The position numbers and the translations under genes are program-made. Positions 12,369 to 22,911 of a stretch of 64,000 bases of DNA are shown here, one piece after another; the first letter of the stretch is position 1, and the number at the start of each line of letters is the position of its first letter. The stretch is from Musa acuminata AAA Group (lineage: Eukaryota; Streptophyta; Magnoliopsida; Zingiberales; Musaceae). The stretch spans positions 37,382,001 through 37,446,000 of the forward strand of contig NC_088342.1 of the NCBI RefSeq assembly GCF_036884655.1. Reading direction: 5' to 3'. A model generated the notes under the pieces. It made no database searches. It was not told the DNA's origin and worked only from the letters and a program-made list of their open reading frames with translations.

Positions 12369-12904
12369 CCAAAATCAAGCACTTGGGAACAACTTGCAGC
12401 ACGCAAACGAAAAGGATCTGAGCTTATGAATGTTGATCTACTTGAAAAGCAATCGATGAATGTGTCTGCTGCTGCTGTGTTTATGATATAAGAGCATTGC
12501 TAGTCGAATTGACAAAAGAGCTGCTGGGTCTGCAAGAAAAATGTCCACTGCTAGAAGAACCACCAGGCGAATGACTGTTCCATTCCTGAATTCTTTTTGG
12601 TTGAAGTTGCTCAAGCTCTGATGATGTAAGAATCCCCTGCAACAAGCTCCCATGTCGAGTGTCAGTAAGGTTTCCCTGTTGGGGTCTAACAAGGATCATT
12701 GGTAAGGCTATGTTGACCTACCAAAGCACTTCACTTGGCTCGAGTGATGTAATGGCAGGTAGCTGAACGCATAAAAGCTCCCTAATCCATCCAATGAACC
12801 AACCCATTTGCAGATGGGAAGGCTCCCTACCTCCAAAAGCAGCAACCGTGTTAGCCTGTGGGCTTGCCACAGCACTGAAGTCTTTTCATGTAAAGCCGAT
12901 ACTT
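12369..12904 (-). pseudogene. Middle part of the type-B response regulator pseudogene
   Basis: On the minus strand an acceptor (TTTGCAG) at 12905 is followed by KYRLYMKRLQ, the end of the GARP DNA-binding domain. Decayed sequence then matches the region after GARP in this family: GNL..GSLLQGILTSSELEQLQ, and further on SSFVNSTSNALI. Several stops and frameshifts are present (for example, two stops within 25 codons after the GARP end). The piece is cut at 12369 by the copia-A LTR and resumes at 5394. Confidence 0.72.
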
Positions 12905-13212
12905 CTGCAAACACAACATGAGGTACTTCAACTTCGTAGCAAGCAACTAAACACATTATGAAAGTGGAATCACAAAGAGGCCAGAAATTGCAATTCATCA
13001 AAATCATAAAAAGGCTGACTGAGCCAGAAATATATTCCTCTTCAAAGGACATATCATATGCAAAACGTTATTGGCTAATTTGTCATTGCGATTCTGTGGC
13101 AGCAATCGATTTCTTTTTTCTTCATAAAAGTAGCAATAATTGCAGTAATTGTTAGTAAATCAGTATCTCCTCCAATCTAGTAAAAAAAAAAGGAAATAAT
13201 TTAACAGCATGC

Positions 13213-13289
13213 CTGTAAATGACTCGCAACATTTTCTCTTGTAAGCTTCTCGACATTGATGAGCTCTAGTATCCTCTGAGGGACAGCCT
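13213..13289 (-). pseudogene. GARP-domain exon of the type-B response regulator pseudogene
   Basis: After an acceptor GTGCAG, the minus-strand exon reads AVPQRILELINVEKLT then RENVASHLQ, an almost perfect plant GARP (Myb-like) helix 2-3 sequence. It ends CATTTACAG followed by GCATGC, so as read the donor is GC rather than GT. GARP binds AGAT-type DNA sites in cytokinin response genes. This is the best-preserved piece of the gene. Confidence 0.85.
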
Positions 13290-13370
13290 CTGCACCAGAA
13301 AATGTATGTATGCATCAGAAAAACACAAGGATCCTTAAAAAGCGGAATATTTTCTGTTAAAATCTCTTAC

Positions 13371-13557
13371 TGTCAATCCCTAATTGATTATCAGCAGCTT
13401 CAAACTTCTGGTGTCGGTCGATAGACCAAACAACCCTTGAGTGGTTGGATCTTCATCCTGATGCATGTTCTCCTCAGAATCATCATCTTCTTCCTCTTTT
13501 TGATCCTTCCTCTTCCTACCGAACAGTTCATTCTTGTTAGTGTAAACAACTTTAAGC
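13371..13557 (-). pseudogene. Linker and first half of the GARP domain, type-B response regulator pseudogene
   Basis: The minus strand reads KNELFGRKRKDQKEEEDDD then SEENMHQDEDPTTQ, the nuclear-localisation and acidic linker typical of type-B response regulators. After a frameshift, where the expected KKP is missing, it reads RVVWSIDRHQKFEAADNQL then GID, the first GARP helix, and a good donor A|GTAAGAG. The exon is cut at 13557 by the SIRE-like element. The part that should precede it (the second half of the receiver domain) is absent from the window. Confidence 0.82.
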
Positions 13558-13558
13558 C

Positions 13559-14008
13559 GTGACCTCGGGACCGACGCGGCTTGGTTCGGATGAAATGGTG
13601 CACAATGCACATGATGAACATGTTGAACACAATCACCTTCCAAAGAACAGGAAGGATTTGGAACTCTGGACAAATGAATGCCACTTGAGCGATGACTCAA
13701 GTGATGAGGATAATGATGAACAAAACAACCTTCCAAAGAACATGAAGGATTTGGGACATAGAACATTTGAAGACCACTCGAGCATAAGCTCAAGTGATGG
13801 TGAACTTAAACTACAAATGAAACGAAAATTAAAAAGCAAAAAGAATCGAACTACTTGCTTTAAACGCAAGAAGAAGAACAAAAATTGGGATGAATCGAGC
13901 TCCTCCGAAGAAGAAAAAGTCAACAAAAGCAAGGCGGCAAACTACGCCTTAACAGCCTACAATGATGAGGTAATCGAAATCCCCCTAATTTATTTTGAAA
14001 TTACTTGA
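13559..14008 (+). pseudogene. gag C-terminal fragment with duplicated acidic linker
   Basis: This 149-codon open frame covers only the part of SIRE gag after UBN2. Residues 18-49 and 49-80 are a diverged tandem duplication of an acidic block (NHLPKNRKDLELWT..SDDSSD and NNLPKNMKDLGHRT..SSISSSD). Element 1 has the block once. The zinc knuckle expected before the K-rich segment is missing. The frame continues into KKKNKNWDESSSSEEEKVN and NYALTAYNDEV, the standard end of this gag region. No function is likely. Confidence 0.7.
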
Positions 14009-16690
14009 TGCTTTCATGATGTATTTTTCTCTTTTAGTTTAGAATTAATTTTCTTAAAAATTACATGTTAAAAAAAAAATTTATGATCATACTAAGTAAT
14101 TTCGAAAATGATAATATTGCATATTTTATGATAAACAAATAAAATGATCTTGATTGAAAATATGAAATCATGTGTATTACGTTGATTTCCATTGTTATTT
14201 CTCGATTTTGATTAAAGATCATGTTTGATTTGAAGAAATGCATAATGATGAAATTAAATATTTTGATTAACAATTTTATGCATGAGATTTTAAGCCGATG
14301 ATAAGCATGTGTTATTCTCATGAGTATATTTGAAAAACTATGGCAAAAATGTGCTCGAATGCATGAACGTGTTAAGATTATTTTTCGGACATTCTTGATT
14401 CAATGTTCAAAACACTTAATTGCCATGATGATTTTACACTATAACATGTTGGAAATTATATGTTTTGGATACATAAATTTTTATGATCATGAGCATGTTT
14501 TATCTTCATAATTGAACTTGAAAATCTATAGCAAAATCTTATCCGAATGCATGAAAGTACTAATTTCATTTTCGGATTCACTTAACAATTGGTATCCTAA
14601 CAATCGGATTTTCTCATACACTTATGAAAAATATTTTTCTAAAATGGATTTGATGAAATGATTCCTGCTTATAAATTTCATCTTGAAATATGAATGATAG
14701 TGTCTTTGCTTGTAAAGATTTGTTTCACATACATATCTCCTATGATTCATGTGCAGAAAAAGAATTTATAAATCATAATACAATGAGATTTCTTATGCAA
14801 AAATAAAGTGCTTTTGTGATTCTTTGCTAAAGAGAATAATTATTAAAATCATGATCTTGATCATTATAACATGAAGCTCTTTATAAATCAAGATCGTTCA
14901 TTATGCTCCCTACATTTATCAAAAAGGAGTTCTTCAAATGAAATGCAACTTGTCTTTTGATTTCATGATATTTTGTGAATTTCAAAATTAATTTTAATGA
15001 CTTGATTATGAGTTTCAAGTTGACGATTTGATTTGAATAAGTTATGTCTAAATCATAATCATGATCTTGCAAAATTGAAATCACAAATAATATCTTTTGG
15101 TATTCATGAATTGATACTCACAATATGAAAGTATTGGTAATCATGACTTGATTTTGATTGAAACATTACATGCTTAAATTAATTATTCTTCTATGTTTCA
15201 AAAAATTTTTAAATGCCTTATGTGATGACTGAAAATTAATTTGCTTTATGATGAATCACGAATCATGACTTGATCTATGATATTGAAATATTTTAATCAT
15301 GATTCTTGGTTATATAATTCCTTTGCCCTATTAAAAGGATTTGTTGAATAGATCATGTCCTTCTTGAACTTTCTTGATATCATGACAAGATTTTGTAATA
15401 TGGCCTGTATAATAATTAAAAATTTTTGGCCATTGATTTCTCCCTTCTTTTCGACAAAAACAAAGGGGAGAAAGCTTTTGCTAGTTAGAACATGCAAAGA
15501 AAAGCAAGTGCAATCTTGCACATGAAGCAAGTGTTGAATTGCCATGATTGAACCTAAGAATCTTGCTATGCTTTTGTGCTTATATGTTGTGATGAAAATA
15601 TAGCTTCATGTTATAAAAACTTGCATATATTTTAAAATAGCTAGAGCTACTTCTCCTTTTGTTGATGATAAAGGGGGAGAAATATATGAATTGATACTAT
15701 AAGTGCCATATTTGAATTTTCATCATGTTAAGATATCAAGAACTTGCATCGTAATTCTACTTGATGATATCTTGCCATGTGATGAAATGCTACGATTTGT
15801 TGCTCAAATGATGCATGCAATACTTATGCTTTCTACGTAATGTATTGCATATGATATGAACCTTGATTAAAATTGCCTTGATTTGAATTCAAGGTTTATC
15901 TCAATTATGGAATTTTGAAATAAAAATGATTACTCACCTTTGTCATGATTTAGAAATTGACAGAAAGGATTTTCCCTTCTTTTTGACAATGACTAAGGAG
16001 GAGATAACTTGCATGCACAATTCAAGAAGAAAGCAAATTTTCACTTCTCAAAAGAGAAGAAATTGCTATCTTGAACATCTTAAGAAACAAAAAGAACAAA
16101 GGTGCTATCTTGCCTATCTCAAGAAGCAAAACATGCTAACTTGCGCATCTAGCAAAGTGGACAAAATTTTCATATTTCAAGAAGCAAGAGTTGCCTTCTT
16201 GAACATCTCTAATTTGCTAGCTTGCATGATGTAGAACTTGCTATCTTGAACATCTCTAATTTTCATACCAAGTGCTATCTTGTATGCTATAAAACTTGCA
16301 TATCTAAAACTTGATAGCTTGAATATTCTAAGCATGATTCAACACTTGCTATATTTTCTAGCAAAATTGCATGATGATAAAACTTGATATTATGTTTTTC
16401 ATGCAATAAGTTGAACCAATATCACAAACACTTGATTATGGTACTTCTCCTTTTTTGTTGATGACAAAGGGGGAGAAGTATGTTGATGAAAGTATGTTGA
16501 TGACATGACATGTGATGCATAAGTTTATGCATATGTTCATGTTGACGTGTTGCAAATATTCATGATGAATATTGCAATGACTTGAATTCAGTTTGAATTC
16601 AAGGTTATATTAATATGGCATATTGATAGGGGGAGTTTGTTTAAACTCCGGGAGTTAAGTTTAACTCCGTCATCAAGTAGTTGTCATCAT
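14009..16690 (+). other. Non-coding interior of SIRE-like element 2
   Basis: AT-rich DNA without a supported gene. It is full of scattered near-repeats built on TTGCTAGCTTG, CTTGAACATCT and ATGCATGAAAT. It holds three copies of a CTTCTCCTTTT.TTGTTGATGA..AAAGGGGGAGAA motif, at about 15650-15690, 15960-16000 (decayed) and 16440-16480. Equivalent DNA fills 60-1400 of element 1 in reverse. The open frames here are short and not conserved. Confidence 0.6.
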
Positions 16691-16691
16691 C

Positions 16692-16705
16692 AAAAAGGGG
16701 GAGAT
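16692..16705 (+). other. Polypurine tract of element 2
   Basis: CAAAAAGGGGGAGAT directly precedes the LTR start TGTTGAATC. This is the typical SIRE/Maximus second-strand primer. Confidence 0.8.
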
Positions 16706-17985
16706 TGTTGAATCTCGTATTTTGATAATAAAACTACTTGATATATGTTTATGATTTAATATGCGTTTTGAGTGACGCAGGATGCCTCGATCAGGATGAG
16801 ACAATTAAAGCAGGAAAATCATGTTGTGCCGGAGGAACATGTCAGAAGATTGGACGTCGGGCCGGTGGATCGGTCGACGTATCGACAGAAGGCTTCGGGC
16901 CGTGGACTCGGGCATCGGGCCAAGAAGAGCGGGTATTGTGCCAAGGATATCGGAGTTGCGGAGTCAACAGGCCGATTGGGCAATAGGCTGCAGGAAAGGA
17001 CGATGCGCCGAAGAATCGGACGAAGCGTCGAGGGACCAATGACATGCCGGACAACTTGGTTAATTGCTTAGGATTAATTGTCTCGATCGAAGTTTTGCTT
17101 TAATTGTGCAGGATTAACTATGATAACGATGAAGACATAAAGCGAAACAAAGTGTCGGAGTCAAGCACGAAGGATTTGTTGCAAGTTCGAGAGTTCGACG
17201 GAAGTCCGAAGGTTCATCGGGAATGCTACCGGAACTAGCCGAGAATGAGTTGGGAGCTTGCCGAAGGATTTTCGGAAGCTCGCCGGAAGGTTCGTTGGAA
17301 GTTCGCGGAGCTCGCCGAGAAAGATCGGAGCTTGCCGAAGAAGCTCGTTGGAACTCGCTAAGATCAAATCGTGAAGTCTAGGAGCTTGCCGGGAGTCCGC
17401 ATAATGGTTTCCGAGAGTTCATCGGAAGACCGCCGGAAGTTTGCCGAAAGCTCGCTAGAAGAAGTCTTGACTTGCGGACTTTGTAATAGCTTAGAAAATA
17501 TCTTTAAAATCATAGTTAGCACGTTAATTAGGGTTAGGATTAGGTGTTAATCCTATAACCCAAGTAGGGGCCAATTAGGCCCAAGTTCGGACTGGTTTGG
17601 ACCAAGTTTGGAGCCAAACCAAGTGAGCTGAAATAGTGAAAGATGTGGCACCGCTAGGGTTGGAGGTGGCACCGCCCAGGAGAGGATCTCCCAGCGAAGC
17701 TGGGCGGTGCAACCGCCCCAGGCAGGAGGTGGCACCGCCTGAGCTCAGTCTTCGAGCTCTGGCAAAGAGGTGCAACTGCCTTAGTCAAGAGGTGGCACCG
17801 CCTGGGGCTCAGTCTCCGAGCCAGACTCAGGAGGTGCAACCGCCCCTGACAGAGAGGTGCAACCGCCTGGGCTCAGTCCTCGAGCTCTGCCAGGCGGTGC
17901 AACCTCTCCAGTCAAGAGGTGCAACCGCCTGATCCCGGAATTCCGGGATTTGATCGTTTTGAGCTCCAAATTTGAACTGGGTTGG

Positions 17986-17997
17986 GGCCTATAAATA
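17986..17997 (+). promoter_or_regulatory. TATA box of the element 2 LTR
   Basis: GGCCTATAAATACCCC inside the LTR is a textbook plant TATA box, at the expected distance from the LTR 3' part. The sister LTR has ATTTATAGACCCC at about 3570 on the opposite strand. Confidence 0.6.
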
Positions 17998-18445
17998 CCC
18001 CACCCATTCAGCACTGAAAGCATAGAACACACACTCGAAATCTTGCTATCTTTCTGTGTTTCTTAGAGCTCAAAACTGCTAGTTCTCCTCTTTCTATTCT
18101 TCAAGTTTGAGTTGTAAAGAGAGGAGAGAAAACTTCTGTAAGGGTTGTCTCCTAAGCCCGTCAAAAGGAGTGAATCTGTAAGAGGGTAGTTGGCCTTCGC
18201 CTATTGAAGGAAGGCTTCTAGTTGACGTCGGTGACCTCGTCGGTGGAGGAAGCCAAAAGTGGAGTAGGTCAAGACTGACTGAACCACTCTAAATCTCTGG
18301 TTTGATTTCATTTTGAGCACTTTATCATTAGTGCAAACCTCCTACATAGCCACTGCTCTCTGCGCTTTTACGAACAAGTTTCTAAGTTTTGTTCTTTTCA
18401 AATCTGCATTCAGACGTAAATCGGTGTTTTCGTACGATCTCTACA

Positions 18446-18910
18446 TTGCGGTTTACACTTACGTTTTGATTCTATTTATAACGGTAAACTGTCTTCTGCG
18501 CTTTTACGAACGAGTTTCTTTGCAGTTTACGTTTACGTCTTGATTCTGTTTATAACTGCAAACTGATTTCTGCGAACGAGTTTCTTTGCAGTTTACGTTT
18601 ACGTCTTGATTTTGTTTATAACTGCAAACTGATTTCTGCAAACAAGTTTCTTTGTAGTTTACGTTTACGTCTTGATTCTGTTTAGACGTAAAATTGTGTT
18701 TTAGACGTAAAACTGCGCTTAGACGCAAACTGCGCTTAGACTCAATCTGAGTTTAGATGTAAACTGCGCTTAGACGCAAACTGCGCTTAAACGCAATCTG
18801 AGCTTAGACGCAAACTGCGCTTAGATGCAAACTGCGCTTAGACGCAATCTGTATTTAGACGCAAACTGCAAACTACATAAATTGCGCTTAGATGCAAACT
18901 GTGTTTAGAC
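18446..18910 (+). repeat. Tandem arrays inside the LTR (66-bp units, then about 18-bp units)
   Basis: GCAGTTTACGTTTACGTCTTG recurs at 18522, 18588 and 18654 (period 66), with a looser copy near 18446. From about 18690 the array changes to short units of TTAGACGCAAACTGCGC/AATCTG. The shorter LTR of element 1 lacks these arrays, which accounts for much of the length difference. Confidence 0.85.
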
Positions 18911-19639
18911 ATAAACTGCACTTAATCATAAGTAATCTTAGAATTGGCTTTTGCATCAAAATAGTTTTTATCGAACGAACGCAGCTTTCGTTTTTAATCG
19001 CTGAAAGATTTCCGCTGCACTAATTCACCCCCCCCTCTTAGTGCTCTCGATCCTAACAAATAATATCTTTGCAAACTTAAGATTCAAATTAATTCTATAC
19101 AAACCATCATATAAAATTTTAGAACTAATTTTTATTAAATTATAAAATATACTAAGTTTACCACTATCGAAAGAAATATAATATCTTAACTCATCAATTC
19201 TAGATAGAGAAATTAAATTTCTAGAAATAAAAAAACATAACATGTGTTAACAAGATCCATAAAATGACCCATCTCTAGAAGTATACGATAAGTCTCCACT
19301 GATATTGCTTTCGCTTTGAGACGATTTCCTATAATGATGAATCTTTCATATTCTTTTGACTTTCGGATTGAAAGAAATCCCTATATATTATTGGTAATAT
19401 GAGTTGAAGCACTAGAACCAATCCACCAAATATTAGAAGGAACTTCTGTAATATTTGATTCGAAACATATATCTTTTTTTTCGAACCAAGTCTTGTGTTT
19501 AATGTAGTGTTTATTCATATGTCCTTTCTTGCCATAAAAGAAGTACTTTACTATAGAAACTTTCTTTTCATTAGTCTATTTAACATTTTCAGACCTAACA
19601 AATTACTTTGATGAATGATACTTTAATTTTGTTTTCTTG

Positions 19640-20330
19640 TTACCAACTCTTCTTGAACACATATACTAGTTATGATATTACCAACTTTTCTTGTTACCGG
19701 TCATGATATTATATGAGCTTTCCTATTTTAATCTCAATTCTTCTTGAACACACGTACTAGTTAACTTATTCTGATCCCACTTATCCTTATTTGTATTATA
19801 TTGGATTTTGAATGGGCCAAACTAAGAAGAAAGAGAATTAAGAATGAACTACATGAGGAAAAACTCATCAACATTCATACATAATGCTTTAAGTTTTGTA
19901 GCTTTATCAACCATATTGAGGATGTGATCCTGAATTCCTCGAGTGCCATCATATTGAGCTGTAATTAGTTCTTTTATTAGTGTGCTAGCCAATGACTTAT
20001 CAATAGATTTAAATCTGTCTTCAATAACCTTTAAATATTCTCGTGCACTAGTTACAATCGGTAATGAAGTCTTTATATTATTTATAATTGTCAGTCTTAT
20101 GAACATTAAACTGAGCCTATCAGATCTTTCTCAAGCCTTCATTTTATTAATTTGTTCCATAGTACTTTCATCAGTCAAGTCTACGAGCTTTTCAACAGGT
20201 AATGCTAAGTCAAGATTTAATACATCTAGTGTAAATTACACATGCTCTAACTATTCTGAATAATTTGATCCAGAGAATACAATGACACTAAAAGCATAAG
20301 AATATATAGACGAAAGTACCACTGCAAAAT
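19640..20330 (-). pseudogene. gag of copia-B
   Basis: The open stretch 20106-19849 encodes 85 residues with SIDKSLASTLIKELITAQYD then GTRGIQDHILNMVDKATKLK. This matches copia-A gag at 7800-7960 almost residue for residue. Stops flank it on both sides. A weak zinc knuckle (F-Y-G-K-K-G-H-M-N-K) lies at about 19510-19545. Confidence 0.75.
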
Positions 20331-21369
20331 ATAAAATAACATTAACATTAATGCTTTGAGTTTTTCAAAATATGATGAATTATTGATATCATCCAGATTT
20401 TACCTTTGGGTGAAATATTAACATATCTAGTGTTCACTCAAGATCATTTATAGAGGACTAATACCATTCTTATGGAATAGTATTATTACATTTGGATATA
20501 CAACCCTAAATTATAAGAATATCCAAAACAGTATCATCCTACCCCATCATATAATTATTTGAAATAGATTTTCTTTTGGGATTATCTAAATCTCCTAACT
20601 ATGTGTGCCATTGTGAATATTATTTTCTTAATGTCATTTAGGACTAATTCCTTAATATAATTTTATAAATTATTGGTCTAGGTCAATTTGGTAGCTTCAA
20701 GACCAATATAACAATACAAAATATAATTTAAAATGTCTTATAAATAATAAAATTTTATTATAATTTGCATCCCAAAAGCTTATCATCCCAAACCACTTTG
20801 GTAGCTACAAATCAGATAAAACTTAGAGATGAGTTACAAATAATATTCATCAAATTTCTTCAATTTAATTTATGCTAAATAGTTTAATAATAGAATAATA
20901 ATCATAATAATTATTGAACATTAATCAGTAAAAAAAACTCATATGATAATCATGATAACATATAAATCATGTCTTCATATAAAAGATAAATATTATTTTA
21001 TAATTTTAAATATATACATGTGAATAACTAAATGAATATCTAAAAATAATAATTAGATTTTATTTATCATATATAAAAATATAATCAATAAGTCATATGA
21101 GAAAACTATAAAAGTAAACCGTAATTTATATTTTTTAATCAAAATTAAATCTAATCAAATAATCAAAATATAATCGTGATCAAATTCAATCACAATTATA
21201 ATAAATCATATTTATCAATTTTATAATTAAGGACAAAAATTAAATATTCTTATTTTTTTAAGGGTAAAATTGTAAATATGTTAATAGGACATAAACTGGA
21301 ATTATGAGATTTGTAAAGGGTAGAGTTGTAATTTGATAAGATCTAGTCTCGAGGGCAAAATTATAATTT

Positions 21370-21765
21370 TGTCTAAAAACCCCTTGAGTCGCCGTTGCTT
21401 GTGCGGTTGTTGTCGGTGTGGCTTGCCCATCGGCGCGATTGCTGCCCTCGCACGGCCGCCGCCTAGATGCAGGTTCTGCCCATGCGCGACCTTTGCGTGT
21501 GCGCGTTGCCGCCCATGTGGCTGCCTGCATTATCAGCCCAGCGCTCAACCTGTGCTCGCTGGTGGTTGCCGCGTAGGCGCGGCTTGTGCCCACGAGTGGT
21601 TGTTGCCTATGCGGTTGTTGTCACCTACGCATGGCTGGCCATGACTTGCTATGTGTGTATGGCTGTCGGCTGTGCGCATGGCTGTTGCGACACACACATT
21701 GCCCGGCACAGCTATTGTCGCCGGCAGATCCGCTAGCCGTACACAGCAAGGTCGGTAGCCTATAC
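21370..21765 (-). repeat. GC-rich leader island of copia-B
   Basis: This is the counterpart of 5985-6460 in copia-A, in reverse orientation, built of GTTGCCGC, GTGCCCACGAG and GCGGTTGTTG repeats. It lies between the primer site and gag. Confidence 0.6.
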
Positions 21766-21953
21766 AACGATAATTACTGCTTCGCGATTATTGAAGATCG
21801 TCTCACAAGGAATCTAACATCGCCCGTAGGCAGACGATAAAATATAATATATAGGAATATAGATCGACAAAATATGGATCATTCAAACATCGTAAATCAA
21901 AAAATAATAGATCTAAAGTATTTGATTTCAAAAACCTAGGCTCCGTTACAAAT

Positions 21954-22430
21954 TGTAAAAACTATTATATGCTATATGTAATGTGGAAAAACTTTTATGC
22001 CAGAATTGAAATCAAATAACATTAGATCGATTTTATGATGCGCACATTTTGATACCATCTGAAAAAGGATCTCTTTGTGATCTACAAAGACACCGCCTTT
22101 AGATCTAAAACCGCTATCAATCTACATGGAGAACTAGATTGTCTTTCTCTCTTCCTATCCTTTCAAAGGACTAGATTGATGTTTCAGGGAGATTAAGAAA
22201 GAAACTATAATCTCTCAATTGCATCCTCTATGAGATGCATAACATACCTCATCTAGTCCTTAGAAATCCTATCTATTTATAGGCGAGAGCAGATGGTATA
22301 GGATAAGTTGAGAGTTCATCTAATCAACGGCATCCCCAAGAAATTCTACTATAATATAAACTTTTTTTTTATTGTCCAATATCTGTTATCAGAATCCAAT
22401 TAATTCTATTATATATCTTACCCAATAAAA
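21954..22430 (-). repeat. 5' LTR of copia-B
   Basis: The reverse complement matches the copia-A LTRs (GGTAAGATATATAATAGAATT, GATATTGGACAATA, CATATAATAGTTTTTACA). The decayed primer site (TTTGTAACGGAGCCTAG) follows on the minus strand. The LTR start lies about 22423-22430, next to the receiver-domain exon. Confidence 0.75.
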
Positions 22431-22600
22431 ATCAAGGTCCAACTCCGGGCTCACAATTTCCAGAATCTTGAAACCATCGATGTCTAGCATATGCACATCA
22501 CTGATAACCAATCAAATTTGTCGCTGCTCTCCCTCGGCAACTTGATAGTCATAGTAGCATGATTCGTCGTAGCCACCGGCACAATTCACAACTTCATTCG
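22431..22600 (-). pseudogene. Receiver-domain exon 2, type-B response regulator pseudogene
   Basis: The minus strand reads VATTNHATMTIKLPRESSDK then FD and, after a one-base frameshift, VISDVHMLDIDGFKILEIVS then PELDL. The phospho-acceptor aspartate of the ISDVHM motif is present. The exon breaks off at the copia-B LTR. The rest of the receiver, with its KPV lysine, is not found anywhere in the window, so DNA was lost as well as interrupted. Confidence 0.82.
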
Positions 22601-22703
22601 CATTACTTCCACATCCATAGAACTCTCTCTCACTGGGAAGAAAAATCAGCACTTTACAGTAAAGAAAGAATAAACGTCAAGGAAAGTTGACAGAAATCCA
22701 AAC

Positions 22704-22869
22704 CATGGTATCGGCACCGAAGCAGCAGAGCCTCCAACACCTTCAGGCAAGTCAGATCATCGTCGACGGCGAGAACACGCATGCCAACGGGGAACTCATC
22801 GGTCTGCCCACCCTCCCTTCCCATCAAGCCCTCCTTCCCAGCTTCTACTGCCACACTCCAAGAGTTCAT
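22704..22869 (-). pseudogene. Exon 1 of the type-B response regulator pseudogene
   Basis: The minus strand reads from a Met at 22869 through GGQTDEFPVGMRVLAVDDD and LTCLKVLEALLLRCRYH, then a donor G|GTTTGG. The double aspartate of the receiver acidic pocket is present. Type-B response regulators (ARR1/ARR12, rice ORR families) are nuclear transcription factors activated by His-Asp phosphorelay in cytokinin signalling. This exon by itself is intact; downstream exons are frameshifted and broken by elements, so the locus is a pseudogene. It points away from the callose synthase gene. Confidence 0.85.
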
Positions 22870-22911
22870 CGACCGAGCAAACAAGACAAGAAAATAAGGA
22901 AAGATCACCAA

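Larger units (their letters stand above)
13558..19057 (+). mobile_element. Pol-less SIRE-like copia derivative (element 2), 5'-truncated
   Basis: A gag fragment (13559-14008) is followed by about 2.7 kb of non-coding DNA with several GGGGGAGAA polypurine motifs (15670, 16470), a final polypurine tract at 16696-16705 and a 2.35-kb 3' LTR. There is no 5' LTR or primer site on the left; the sequence switches straight from the response-regulator exon to gag at about 13557. Pol is wholly absent, as in element 1, so the two belong to one non-autonomous family. The right LTR end touches copia-B sequence at 19058. Confidence 0.75.
16706..19057 (+). repeat. Long 3' LTR of SIRE-like element 2
   Basis: It starts TGTTGAATCTCG and ends CGATCCTAACA, matching both ends of the 3034-4365 LTR in reverse. 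About 2.35 kb long, it holds several internal arrays: degenerate TCGCCGGAAG repeats (17190-17470), GC-rich GGTGGCACCGCC/GGTGCAACCGCC repeats (17635-17935), a 66-bp array (18446-18690) and a short TTAGACGCAAACTGCGC array (18690-18910). A likely promoter and leader lie at about 17985-18060 (CTATAAATACCCC followed by an A/C-rich start region). Confidence 0.78.
19058..22430 (-). mobile_element. 5' half of a second copia of the copia-A family (copia-B)
   Basis: On the minus strand this has a 5' LTR (22430-21954), a decayed primer site, a leader with a GC-rich island, gag, and the start of pol, ending at 19058 inside the GAG-pre-integrase region (RNLISLSRIDELRYYISF). Each part aligns with copia-A. 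Everything after the pre-integrase block, including the 3' LTR, is missing; the sequence abuts the SIRE-like LTR. It interrupts the response-regulator receiver domain at its right end. Confidence 0.82.

Noticed and set aside
16738..17071. Overlapping open frames of 70-99 residues
   Set aside because: They lie within the SIRE-like LTR and have no family resemblance.
17150..17470. CRISPR-like array from the spaced TCGCCGGAAG repeats
   Set aside because: Repeats are short and degenerate, spacers irregular, and the region is a plant retrotransposon LTR.
17553..18032. Several proline/alanine/cysteine-rich frames on both strands
   Set aside because: They reflect the GC-rich GGTGGCACCGCC array in the LTR.
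18504..18728. Minus-strand frame with a 22-residue repeat (KQNQDVNVN type)
   Set aside because: It is the 66-bp tandem array of the LTR read as protein.
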